A stretch of 64,000 nt of DNA, taken from Girardinichthys multiradiatus (lineage: Eukaryota; Chordata; Actinopteri; Cyprinodontiformes; Goodeidae). The stretch is taken from the NCBI RefSeq assembly GCF_021462225.1, contig NC_061815.1, positions 51,390,873-51,454,872 of the forward strand, written 5' to 3'. The position numbers were made by a program, and so were the translations under genes. The notes under the pieces were generated by a model that was not told the DNA's origin, did no database searches, and was given only the letters and a program-made list of their open reading frames with translations. Each line of letters starts with the position of its first letter. Positions within the stretch are counted from its first letter, which is position 1. Below, piece after piece: positions 45,195 to 55,140 of the stretch.

Positions 45195-45330
45195 TTCAAG
45201 AGTTTCCTTTAACAACAACTGAACTCCACCAAGTAGTTAAAAGCATGCCCAATGGAAGAACTCCTGGACCTCATGGCTTTCCCTGCAGCGCTCTACAAAG
45301 AGTTTTGGCCACTGCTGGCCCCCACCTGCA
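45195..45330 (+). pseudogene. L1-type LINE reverse transcriptase fragment
   Basis: The plus frame reads TTTELHQVVKSMPNGRTPGP and, after one frameshift, PAALYKEFWPLLAP. This matches the start of the reverse transcriptase domain in L1/Tx1-type LINEs, where a helix ending KSMxNGKSPGPDGFPxEFYKxFW is a hallmark. Only about 45 codons survive, and they abut Gypsy gag sequence. Confidence 0.75.
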
Positions 45331-45337
45331 GCACCAG

Positions 45338-45430
45338 CACTATGATGTCGTTGAAACAGCATTTGATAGACATTTTGTCCCAAGAAAGAATGTAATGTAA
45401 TGTGAAAGGGCAAAATTTAACAAGAGAGTG
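45338..45430 (+). pseudogene. Gypsy-type gag fragment, inverted half
   Basis: The plus frame reads HYDVVETAFDRHFVPRKNVM then a stop and ERAKFNKRVQL. In Gypsy-type gag proteins this motif (FDxHFVPxxNVIYERAxFNxR) lies downstream of the W-x-x-W motif that is found here on the other strand. Confidence 0.7.
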
Positions 45431-45680
45431 CAACTGACATGGGAACCAATGTGTTCACTTGATTAGCATTTGAGGAGTTGTTCAGGTTACTTGCAAGTCT
45501 CAAACACTTGAACCATCTTATCCACTTTTCCCACTCATGGGGTTTAGAAAAATCAAAAAGCTCTGGTGGTTTGATGGTGAAAGTTGCTGCTGGAGTTGCT
45601 TCAACACTTACCAGAATTGTAGGCATGACTGGTCCACCACCGTCCCTGGTGCTGAAGCCGTGTTGCTTGTGCTTGGTCAT
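45417..45680 (-). pseudogene. Gypsy-type retrotransposon gag, N-terminal part
   Basis: An 87-codon minus-strand frame starting at ATG 45680. After a poorly conserved head it reads IKPPELFDFSKPHEWEKWIR, then WFKCLRLASNLNN and ANQVNTL, the typical opening of the capsid-like gag of fish Gypsy elements (PPEPFxFxxPxEWxxWxxRFERFRxASGL, then QVNTLIYxMG). It breaks off after NTL, where the continuing gag appears in inverted orientation (45338-45430). The primer-binding-site-like sequence and LTR lie directly upstream (45731 and above), as expected. Confidence 0.82.
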
Positions 45681-45730
45681 CCGTAGTGGCTAGCCGGTTG
45701 CAAAGTTGATGTTTCCAACCTCCAAGCACG

Positions 45731-45746
45731 CCAACTTCTGACACTA
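45731..45746 (-). other. primer-binding-site-like sequence of the Gypsy remnant
   Basis: On the minus strand the LTR ends CTCAACA and is followed by TAGTGTCAGAAGTTGG. This resembles the TGGTGTCAGAAGT-type tRNA primer sites that follow the 5' LTR of vertebrate Gypsy elements. Confidence 0.6.
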
Positions 45747-45890
45747 TGTTGAGTTCTTTTATAAATAAAGACCGCAGCTTCAGGTATACGCCACGTTTCT
45801 TTTATTCTGCTGCCATTTCAGCATACACTGGTTCTACACTGCAATGCACAAGCATAGTCTGCCCTCTAGTGGCAACACATGTAATTAAAG
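45747..45890 (-). mobile_element. Gypsy-type 5' LTR, partial
   Basis: On the minus strand it has TGTTGCCACTAGAGGGCAG near the start (about 45877), AATAAAAG near 45800, TTATTTATAAAAGAAC near the end, and the terminal CA before the primer site. The true 5' boundary may lie further out, near 45930. It carries a CTCF-like motif (see 45859-45873). Confidence 0.6.
45859..45873 (-). promoter_or_regulatory. CTCF-like motif in the Gypsy LTR
   Basis: Minus strand GCCACTAGAGGGCAG closely fits the vertebrate CTCF core (CCASYAGRKGGCRS). Binding is not shown. Confidence 0.45.
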
Positions 45891-46129
45891 AAATTACACT
45901 ACTTTACCCAGAGGGGACAGTAATGTGCGGATCAGCGGAGGAGGCTACAGGAGATAAGGTGTAAAGGGGTTTTCCGGAGTCAGGTATTAAACAACCGGAA
46001 TCGCTGCTGGAGCAGATTCAGAGGTTCACATGGCGTACAACTGGAAGATCGAGGAACCGTGGGACAGCAGCAAAGCTGTCAGTTATGTGGAAAAGCTGCA
46101 AGCCTTAAGACATCAGGACCCAGCGTAAC

Positions 46130-46830
46130 TATAAAATATGGGGAATCCAAAATAGAAACTTGTGACAAGAATGGCTTTGGTATTCATATCTAAAGAAGTC
46201 AAATCTTGACCAAAATGAAAAGAGACAAAGTTGAGGTGGCATTTTTGCACAAAAGACATCTCAGATACAGAGCCTGCTAAATTAAAAAGAATTGGATTGG
46301 CTTTAGGTATCTGTTTTCATCATCTTATGCAGCAGGTCAAAGGAGAGGGCTTTCAATAATAATCTCCAGTTAAATTAGTTTCGAATCCCTAGTGGAAAGA
46401 AAGATGAAGAAGGAAGATGCATTCTAGTGAAAGGAAGTTAAATGCATCATTGATAGCTTTACTGAATGTATATGCACCCATATTTCAGATTGGAGTTTTT
46501 TCAGACAAATATTTGATTTGATAATAGCAGATCTGAAGAGTTTTAATATGCGACAGGGACTTCAATATGAGATTAAATGCTAAACTTAACTCTTTAGCAA
46601 TACAGGTGGCTTAGTCCAATCACCTGAACAAAAAGCTCATGGCACTGAAGTATAATGTTTTAGTAGATGTCTGGAGCGAATTATATCCCCTAAAGAAAGA
46701 TTATACGTATTTTTCTAAACCACAGTCATTATACTCAATGACTGACTACTTTTTAATGTTTGGGAAAGATCTACACAGAATAAATGGGTGGCAGAACCTG
46801 GAGAACGGATCTGTTTCTGATAAAGGCATG
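46130..46830 (+). pseudogene. L1-type LINE endonuclease relic
   Basis: Plus-strand translation in shifting frames shows LTKMKRDKVEVAFL, then SSYAAGQRRGLSI, LLNVYAP-like TECICTHISDWSFFRQIFDL, and a later frame (46639-46875) with VLVDVWSELYPLKKDYTYFS then SLYSMTDYFLMF. Their order matches the AP-type endonuclease at the start of L1/Tx1-type ORF2 (leucine-rich opening, catalytic-loop VYAP, DxWR...YTYxS...SRIDYFL). Several stops and frameshifts are present. Key catalytic residues near the QETH motif are altered (HKRH). Confidence 0.75.
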
Positions 46831-46929
46831 GAGATCCAAAAGGCTTCTCAGGGTTTTGTTGTACAGGTTGACTGACTCACTGATTTACTGACTGTAAATA
46901 GATGAAGCTGAAGATCTGTCAACATCATT

Positions 46930-47470
46930 TCAGGATAGTTGTTTTTTATGCTCCAAATTAGGTAGATTTGGTGTTTGTGGCTGGATTGAAGGGCAGATGT
47001 GGCAATTCCACAGAAATCCCCATATGATCAGAGATACCCAGGTCATACAGTGAAGGTTTGCTGGGAAAGGCCGAGTCAGGAATAACCAGGTCTGGAGTAT
47101 GGCCTCTGGTGTGCGTGGAGCCATCAACATGTTGCATTAGGTTGAAGCAGTTGGGAAAATTAATCAATAGTGGATGTTGATGTCTCTGAGCAACATGGTG
47201 TTATTGAATGTCAGACAGAATTTAGATAGGAGGTTTGATAAATCCACATTGAATATTGTATTTTCTTAGGTGGCCAGTAAATCAGAATAAATGTCATTGG
47301 TAAGGGGGGTTGGTGAACCAGATGCATCCAGATGTAGACCACCGACTGCAGGCTGCCTAGAGATAGGTGTAACCAGCAGGACAGGCCTCATTCATGGCAG
47401 AGAAGACAGAAGGTTGGTGCCAGACTTCAGTAAACACATGACATCTTAACCTTCGTCCAGAATATAGTTG
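46930..47470 (-). pseudogene. CR1/L2-type LINE endonuclease relic
   Basis: On the minus strand, in shifting frames: VWHQPSVFSAMNEACPAGYT (about 47435-47370; compare ETWLxPxxxxALNExxPPGY), YWPPKK near 47275, TMLLRDINIHY near 47195 (from the GDFNIH motif), and the 69-codon frame 47167-46958 with FNLMQHVDGSTHTRGHTPDL and SDHMGISVEL. This is the order of the AP-type endonuclease in CR1/L2/Rex1-type ORF2. The final SDH motif is kept, but the domain is broken by frameshifts. It faces the L1-type relic just to its left. Confidence 0.78.
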
Positions 47471-48729
47471 TATTTGTAAGCGACTGTATCTTCAGCATTT
47501 CCCCCATGACTGCTTTTGTAGCACTCAGTCTTTAGAAAAGTAGCACTAAGCTGAAACCTGCTTCATGTCTTCTCGGAGACGCCACATGGTTTCCATGGTA
47601 GCAAGTTGCCAGACTCTGAGGATGCTCTGATGCAACGGTGTGTGCTGCTGACAACAAGGAAGGGATTGAAACACCAGCTCAGAAGAAATCAAACCTTCTG
47701 TAGGATCATCTGTGGATATATGGGGGACCAAGAAACGGCAAGAGATTTTTGAGCTTCAGCAGCTGGATGATCGAGTACTTTAGCACGATGCTGGTGTCTG
47801 GTGGGCTAACAGTTGGCAGTCAGCGTTTGCTGTTGTCCACTCCTTTGGCTGACGGTATAAGAAGTTAGCTGCTGGACAAGTGTCACAGATGAAAACTGTG
47901 TTAAACTGTGTTGTCCACACTAAATCTCCACAATGTTACAGGAGGGCTTTGGTGGAGCAGCAGCAGCCAAAATGCATCAGCATCCACCAAGAATCCTGCT
48001 ACTACTAGCTGATGAAATGTTAATATTGTCCCGCTCCAAAGCGCTCAAAAACTGCTTCAAAGATCCGTACCAAACTATGAAGTCTGTTAGTTCAGATGGT
48101 GTCACCAACAGTGTCAACGACTGCTAAAAGGTCTAACAAGACTACCGTAGAACATTTCCCAGTGCCTGCAGCCATCATAAAGTCAGTGGACAACTTTTGT
48201 CACATTGGAGACTGGCCAGTCTAGCAGCCCTACCCTTCTCTCCCTCAGCCAGGCCTTTGAAAATTGGTTTTCCATTGTTGTTGAGAAGATGTGGTCCTGA
48301 AAGCAGCAAATGTTGCTCTTTATTTTCTGCTTTAATGCTGCATCACAGAAAAGGACATGGTACAAATCCATACCATGGTACAACCTCCTACCATCACACA
48401 GCCTGGCTGCAGGGACTGGTTGCTGACAGCAAGCTGGAAGCTCCTTTTCTAACAAACATCTGGAGAACTGATCCTTCTGATCCATGTTCCCACTGTGTGA
48501 TGGTCCAGCCCAGAAGCCTCTGAGCCCAGAGAAGCTGACTCCTCCTCCGATGTGGTTCTACTAGGTGGTGATGGATTATGATTCTGGATGCAAAACCATC
48601 TGAGGGACCAGAGATCATCAGATGAGATAATCTGATGAACCAAAGCACAAAAAATTGTTTTAAACTGGAAATCAGATATAACTGGATTAATTTTTGGCAT
48701 TTGCATGAAAACCTTTCTGATTTCAGAAA
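47471..48729. other. unassigned non-coding DNA
   Basis: Open frames of 60-108 codons overlap on both strands at 48180-48710 with no recognised domain. Confidence 0.4.
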
Positions 48730-48960
48730 AACAAAGTGTTATTTTAATGTGGGCGCTGTCTTCTTTTTGACCGTTCTGTGATTAACTGCTGGTCAGAGAT
48801 CCCGCCGGTTCCCTCAGCCTCCCTGTTTTAGCCTCCGAGTTGTGCACAATGATTTGTTGTATTATTTATTTCCATGGTGATCTGACAGTGGGATCATAAA
48901 GCCATCAGGTGGAGGCCGGCCCTTCCTGGAGGTGACAGGTGAGGGAGGTGTTTATGGATG
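48730..48960. promoter_or_regulatory. candidate conserved non-coding block
   Basis: Repeat-free stretch with CACAATGATTTGTTGTATTA, TTTCCATGGTGATCTGACAG and an E-box-like CAGGTGG. A guess from composition only. Confidence 0.25.
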
Positions 48961-50436
48961 TACGATGCTCGGATGGATGCTCGCATGCAGGCACTGAAAC
49001 TCAACCCCCCTGCTGAAACTTTGGGAGGAGTTATTGCATGCATGAGCAGCATCTTCAGACATAAATCCACAGGGCATCAGGTAGACGGTGAAAGCCCACC
49101 AGTCGCTGTCAGCATGGATTTACTGCCGAGGACTTGGAATCTTCTTCCATTAAAATCTCAAAGTTTCTGCGAGAGCTGCAGAATTTATGAAAGGAAACAG
49201 CCGCACAGAGCTTTCTCAGTTTTATTATATGTCCCAGGGAAAAGTGTCATGTTCCAGATCTTGGTGGGAACTGGACACAGGAAGCAGGACGTCGACTGGA
49301 TGACAACATCTGGTTGTGATTTTGTGGGACAGAAAGCTCAGTTGCTGTAGGGAAACATGGAAAATCTGGAGGACAACTCGGCTTTTACTTCCACACTGGT
49401 CCATATTCATATTCTGCTGTGATCAGTGGATTCAGGCTGAGAAAATGTGGATCTTGACACAACAGTCTGAGTCATTAGTGTCAAACAAGCTGCAGACACT
49501 GATGTGAAATGAGATGGTCCATTCCTCAATTATGCTGATGGGCAACATGAATGATTGCAGCAGAAAGTCTAGAAGCATTTAGCATTCTGCTGAGAAGTTT
49601 CCATCCATTCATTATGGACAATCAGCCAATAGTTTTTGTCTTTAATGGTTTCTTCTTTTCCAGATGAAATTATGTTAGAACAAAGCAAGAACTGGTTTAT
49701 TGCTAACTTTATTTGACCCACAAAGTGTCAAAATTATACACACCCGCTTAAAGATATGTAAACATGCCACTGACATTTGTTCAAATGTGCCTCAGTAAGT
49801 TTCACCTCAAGCACTTAATGTTTATATCCATCAGCAAGTTTCTGGCATCATGGTTGATAGCTGACTGCTTTGCTGGATGGATTGGAGAGAGCTGGGACAG
49901 AACTGGGACAGAACCAACGTCTAAATGAAGTGTACGTATTTCTATTCCAAAAGCCTAATGTTAGCCTGATTTAACCTTCCAGAACCAGTTCGGGATAATT
50001 GTCCTGTTGGAACATTCAACCATGCCTAAGTTTCAACTACTAAGTATAGATGGCAACTCAAGTCTGAGACTCTGACTCGAGTCGCACAGAAGTCACAAAA
50101 ATAAAAGAGTTCAGACTTGACTTGGACTCGTGGTCTGAGACCCGAATCTTAGTACCAGTTTTTATCTCCTGTAATGAAGAGTGAAAGGAAGCCGGTTTGT
50201 AAGCTCCAGACTGCAGCTGCTGCATGTTTTACTGTGAAAGGATGATGCTTGATCATTAGCCATGTTGGTGGATTATTATGGGATGTTAATGGCTCCCAGC
50301 AACCTGTTCATGTTAGCCGTAGCTTTATAATAATGACAATATGAATGTCTCTCTAACTGAACGCTGAATTAAATGACTTTGGATCATTTAGGAACAAAAT
50401 AAAAGTAACTTACCTACCAACCAACGTTAGCCCATG
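48961..50436. other. unassigned non-coding DNA
   Basis: A 130-codon frame at 48958-49350 has no recognised domain. The 50050-50160 part repeats ACTC/GAGTC motifs (GACTCGAGTCGC, CTTGACTTGGACTCG) in the style of hAT-type MITE ends. Confidence 0.4.
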
Positions 50437-50466
50437 GGACGGACGGACGGAGAGACGGACGGACAG
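50437..50466. repeat. (GGAC)n microsatellite
   Basis: About seven GGAC units with one GAGA interruption. Confidence 0.9.
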
Positions 50467-50501
50467 ATGGATGCTCAGTGAATCATGTGGCGCAGTAATA
50501 A

Positions 50502-50530
50502 TCATCTCATCACAGTTTGTGATGAGATGA
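50502..50530. other. perfect 13-bp hairpin
   Basis: Arms TCATCTCATCACA and TGTGATGAGATGA pair perfectly around GTT. It is followed by a T-run (TTTTTG) on the plus strand. Confidence 0.8.
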
Positions 50531-51159
50531 TTTTTGAAAGAGAGAAGAAGCCAGCATAGTTCAACAGGATATTTCATGTTAAAAAAAAGGACAGAAAACA
50601 TTTTAATTTTTTAGGTTTTTGGACTGATATTTTATCTTAAAAAATTTAACTTTAATTATTTTCATTTTGTAAATGTTTTTATTGTGTTTTTAGCACTTGT
50701 TGACATACTTGTAAAGTGCCTTTTAAATAGAATGAATTATTATTCCCATCCTTATGTCATAACTGCATACATTTTCCTGTTGTCCTCCAGTGTTGCTTCT
50801 GCGTGCAGCTCAGTGAATGGAGCATAAATCATCTGATTTAACAGGAACAAAACAAGAGAGAAACTGATCTTCAATCGATTTGGTTTGTGTTCATGAATAA
50901 TAATGAACACATGTTTCACATGTGACTTGCTGTGATTACATGATGTGTTCAGAAAGTGGAAAGAAAGAAACCTATGAGAGGATTTTAATTCCAGAAGAGA
51001 ATCAACAGAGCCTGAGCGGTACTGGAACCGCTCTCCTCTGCCCTGTTAAACCTTTTTGACCCCTCCGTGCTGCCATTGTGGAAGATGTGTTTCCATGTGA
51101 GCTGCAAGGTTGGTGTGGAGGTGAGAAGCTGTTAAAGGTGTGAGTGACTGGAGGCTGCA
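50531..51159. other. unassigned non-coding DNA
   Basis: Nothing recognised. Confidence 0.4.
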
Positions 51160-51990
51160 GCGACCACCTGCAGGCCTAAATGGGCCAATTAGAGCAGCGA
51201 AGCATTTTCTTAGCGGGTAATTCTGGGTAACGAGTTGAGTCTGCTGCAGGCCCCACCTTCACCCTCATAAAGCAATTGACTGGAGAGAAAACACAGTGCT
51301 GTGTTGGGCCTGTCACTCTTTTTAATCTCCGGCTTCAGCAGAAAGCACACAGCTCCGATCCTCCTCCTCCTCTTCCTCCTTCTTCAGATGATTCATTGAA
51401 CGTAGTCCCAGAGTAGCTGCAGCCAGGTCCACTAAATCCCTCCCTCTTAATTAAGATTTCTCTCAGCCCTTATCCCGGCCCTTCCGCACCATCCCCTTGG
51501 CCTGAAAACTTCTGCGTCTGACAAGAAATCAATGCATGCAGGGCGCAGGGGCTCAGGTATCGAATTGCAGGTGGGCCCAGGAGGGGCCCGGGCTGGCCCC
51601 CAGCCCCCCAGACTGCCGCTGCGAGCCGTCCGCCGCCGTTAGGCCCCTCCGCAGCCAGGTAGCAAGCCTTTGGTTGCCGGATAAAAATGTCAGGCACTAA
51701 TAGGCTCCGCTGTGATTAGCTGAGATGGAGTTCACAGTGCCTGGGCAGAAAATCTGTTAGGTCTTCGGGTTTGTTGGGCTGCTCGGCTCCTCCTCACAAC
51801 ACGGCCCTCTCTTGGTCTTAGCCTGTCAGCAAACACTGAGGAATAGAGGACATAAATAAATGATTGTCTGAACTTTCTGTCTATTAGAAAATCAGAAGTA
51901 GCCGGACTTGTGAAGCTGCTCACAGAATATTCATGAGCTGCTTCATTTCCCCGGGACGCTCCGCTTTGCAGGGATTTGCTTTAACCCCGC
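51160..51990. promoter_or_regulatory. candidate regulatory or conserved non-coding block
   Basis: Repeat-free, with a local GC-rich centre (51560-51660, CpG-containing, ending in CCGTCCGCCGCCGTTAGG) flanked by AT-rich motif clusters. These include GCCAATTAGAGC, TTCTTAATTAAG-like CTTAATTAAGATTTC, CACTAATAGG, GTGATTAGCTG and ATTCATGAGC. Composition and motif density differ from the surrounding decayed repeats. It could be an enhancer, a promoter-proximal region or an unrecognised first exon. No splice-bounded coding frame could be defended. Confidence 0.35.
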
Positions 51991-52984
51991 TCTCAGGTAG
52001 AAAATATTATTTACACTTTGTTCAAGATTTCTTTCTCTCTCCGCTTCTTCACTTTTTCCTTGTTTTGCCTGAAAGTTGAGAACGATTCCAGCCTGGGAGT
52101 GGAAACCCTCTGAACAGAGAGCCGGAGCATCATTTATTCAAGAATACGCCTGTTTTTAATCACCTGGAGATAGCTGCAGGACTCCTCTGCTCGATAAAAA
52201 CTGGGCTGTTAACTGTTGAACAACAAATTAAGCTACAGCAGAGCGGAACAAAGTCTCAAAACTCTGAAATATTTTTTAACTCATTTAAACAGCTCAGGAC
52301 AATAAAAAGCTGCAGGATTCACTGCAGATGCTGCAAATCAGTGACCCTGAGACTGCTGAATGCTGTCACCTACTGCAGCAGGTGATTTCATTTACAGAAG
52401 ACCAAAACCAGAACCAAAGCAGATTTTAACCAATTTCACCGGTTTTCTGTTCAGCTGCAGTAAAACATCTGAGCGGACTGTGGAAACGCTGTATCAGGTC
52501 AGGATAATCCGGTCACAACAAGCAGTGGGTGAAGACGAACATTCATAAATGAGTGATCAGTCTCAGGAAGTGAAGCAGGTTGCTATCTCTGAATACATCA
52601 TGGTTTACTACTCCTAGAATAGGTCATGACAACAAGCAGAGAACACCTTTTGGCCACAGTTTATTACTCGGACCGTTCTCTCCTTTAATATAACATCTAT
52701 ACATATATATAACATATAAGAGCAAACTAAATCAGATGATCTGTGAGATCATTGGTTCACTCCAGAAATGCTTGATCCACCCATGCATCAGAAGCTCTAC
52801 ATAAAAACCTGTTAAAATAAATCATTAACCTCTCTGGCTTTGAATATGAAAAACAGGAATAATGTTTAAGTTTCAGTAAACTGAATGTTATTGAAATTAT
52901 ACAAATCAGGCTGAAGGTGTCATAGTTTCCTGATTTGGTGCTGGACCAAAGAGCAGACAGGAACACAGAAGCAGTGAGGTGAGA
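51991..52984. other. unassigned non-coding DNA
   Basis: Nothing recognised. Short TATATA run near 52700. Confidence 0.4.
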
Positions 52985-53440
52985 TGAAAGGATAAAAACT
53001 TACAACGGAGCATAAGAACAGGACATGGAAATGGATAACAACAGGAAGATTCAGTGGAGAACAATGAGAACCGGAAAGCTTAAATACAGAGGGAGGTGCT
53101 AATTAGAAAGTAACACGGAGCAGCTGAGGCAGGAGGTAAGCAGGGAGACTAAGAAAGAGAGACTAATTATCACTGACAGGCTGAACAGAGAAACACAGAA
53201 ACTTTAAATCAAGAGGAAAATAGAAATACTCACCTGAGGGGAAAAACTAGAATACACAGGTAATGGAGCACAGGAATAAACCACAACACTGAATATGCTG
53301 AAATGAACAAATAAGGCAAGAACTAACTTAGACGAATAAACACAGAGAAATGAATAGAATATGGCAAGAATAAGTAACATAATGAACAACGGAATGATGA
53401 AAACAAAAACTAATGAAACCCAAAACGTAACACTCAAAGA
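52985..53440 (-). mobile_element. possible LTR remnant
   Basis: A/G-rich plus strand (T/C-rich on the minus) with repeated GGAACA, ACACAG and AACTTAAG-like motifs, typical of worn fish Gypsy LTRs read backwards. It resembles the plus-strand block at 23826-24240 in texture only. Ends not found. Confidence 0.3.
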
Positions 53441-54073
53441 TCACAGCAGAAAGATGAGGTTTTGCACTTGCAGGAACTTACTAAGTAACTCGGAGCAAGC
53501 CCTCTTGGTGTTCAGAGATAAGAGACTAGATGTTAAGGGATTCTGTCTGTTCTGTACACTACACTGGATCTGTCCAAACTCCAAAAGCTGCGCCCAGAAT
53601 GTTGAACAGGCAGAGGCTATAGGAACGTTTCCTCTGCCTGATCATCATCATATTATTTTTCAACTGAGCTGAGCTCCTCTGCCAGGGGATACAATGGTGG
53701 GAGGATCTAGGAGCAGGCAAGAGGCCGGGCGGCCAACATTTCTTTAATGATTACTCAAAACTAACAAACTCTACAGGGACATAACAAAGATAGGAGAATG
53801 ACCTGGAGATGGCAAGCATGGAAACCAGGAGAGCAGCAAGGGGATCTGATACGGAGATGGAGAAACCAAGGAGTTTCCAACCAGAGCTTCTCTGGTGGTC
53901 ATTAGATGGAAGACGGACGAGTGATAAATTGATGCAAAACATGCAAGCTCAGCTGAAAAACTGAGGAGCTGAGGAACAAAAACAAAGAACACAGAAACCA
54001 GAATCCAGAACATCTTCTGAACCTGAGACAAAGTTCCTCACATCATGGCCTCCTCAAAGAAAACTCTAACACA
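53441..54073. other. unassigned non-coding DNA
   Basis: Nothing recognised. Confidence 0.4.
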
Positions 54074-54330
54074 CCAGGTGAGACCACATGAGACTGAAGA
54101 CCAGATGAGACATGAGACCATTTAAGATCAGGTGAGACCTGATGGGACATGAGACCATTTAAGATCAGGTGACACCAGGTGAGACTGAAGACCAGATGAG
54201 ACATGAGACCATTTAAGATCAGGTGAGACCAGATGAGACTGAAGACCAGATGAGACATGAGACCATTTAAGATCAGGTGACACCAGGTGAGAAATGAGAT
54301 CAGATTAGACATGATACCAGGTGAGACCAG
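54074..54330. repeat. about 54-bp minisatellite
   Basis: Four to five imperfect copies of a unit built from GACCAGATGAGACATGAGAC, CATTTAAGATCAGGTGA and CACCAGGTGAGACTGAA. Internally it is itself a degenerate repeat of AGGTGAGACC-type decamers. A minus-strand open frame with repeated HLILNGLMSHLVFS is a product of the array. Confidence 0.9.
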
Positions 54331-54527
54331 CTAAGTCTAGGTGAAAGCAAAGTAATAATTTATTTTCTGAACTTTTCCTTTTAAAGTCTAGAAGTCTTTT
54401 CCCGAGCTGAGTGTCTGTTGTTGAACAGGTGTTGGTGACAGAAATATCCCATTGGTTAATATATACTGTAAAAGCCTGTTAATAATGTTACATTTCTCAT
54501 TTCATGCTTCAGATTTAGCTACTGAAA

Positions 54528-54552
54528 TGTGTGTGTGTGTGTGTGTGTGTGT
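54528..54552. repeat. (TG)12 microsatellite
   Basis: About twelve TG units. Confidence 0.95.
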
Positions 54553-54759
54553 CAGGTTCTGTGAGTCCTGAATTGATTCCTCTGCAGAGCCAGAACTCAG
54601 GTAGCAGCCTTCTTAACAATCAGAACCAGAACACAGTGGACAAGTTGAAATCCTCCTGCTCCATTCCCTCACACGCATTCCAGAAGCAAAGCGTTCCCAG
54701 GACCAGACTTGTTTCTGCAGAGCAGCAGGTTGGAGCGGGCCTCCTGTGAATGTTGACCT

Positions 54760-55140
54760 AACCTCACCGTAATGATTAGACGCTGTCATAAATTGCTTAC
54801 AAATGGCTGCCTTGTTCTGCTGCGTTTCTTTCCCAGATTAGTTTATTACAATGCCAGGCGTGTCGGAATCAATGGCTCACATTATTCCTGACTCTCCCTC
54901 CACCCTCCCTCCTCACAGCAGATGTGAGTCTGACTCCCAGGTGGATTATTTTCAATCAACAGAGTGAGCGTGGTCGTTCTGGAGCCCCTGAATCTGCAGG
55001 ATTGGCTGGACGCAGAGCGGAGGCCTGACCCGAGCAGCGATCCGTTTCATAATCACCTCGGACCAGCGGATACTTTAACAGCAGCTGGAGTTTCCCTCCC
55101 AGGCTGCGCCGCTGCTTTTAATGAATTTCCTGTCTTACAG
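54760..55140. promoter_or_regulatory. candidate conserved non-coding block
   Basis: Repeat-free stretch with TGTCATAAATTGCTTACAAA, GATTAGTTTATTACAATGCC, GGTGGATTATTTTCAATCAA and TTTTAATGAATTTCCTG. Composition-based guess. Confidence 0.3.

Noticed and set aside
48183..48523. Pair of 100-108 codon frames on opposite strands
   Set aside because: They overlap each other, show no domain, and have no supporting flanking signals.
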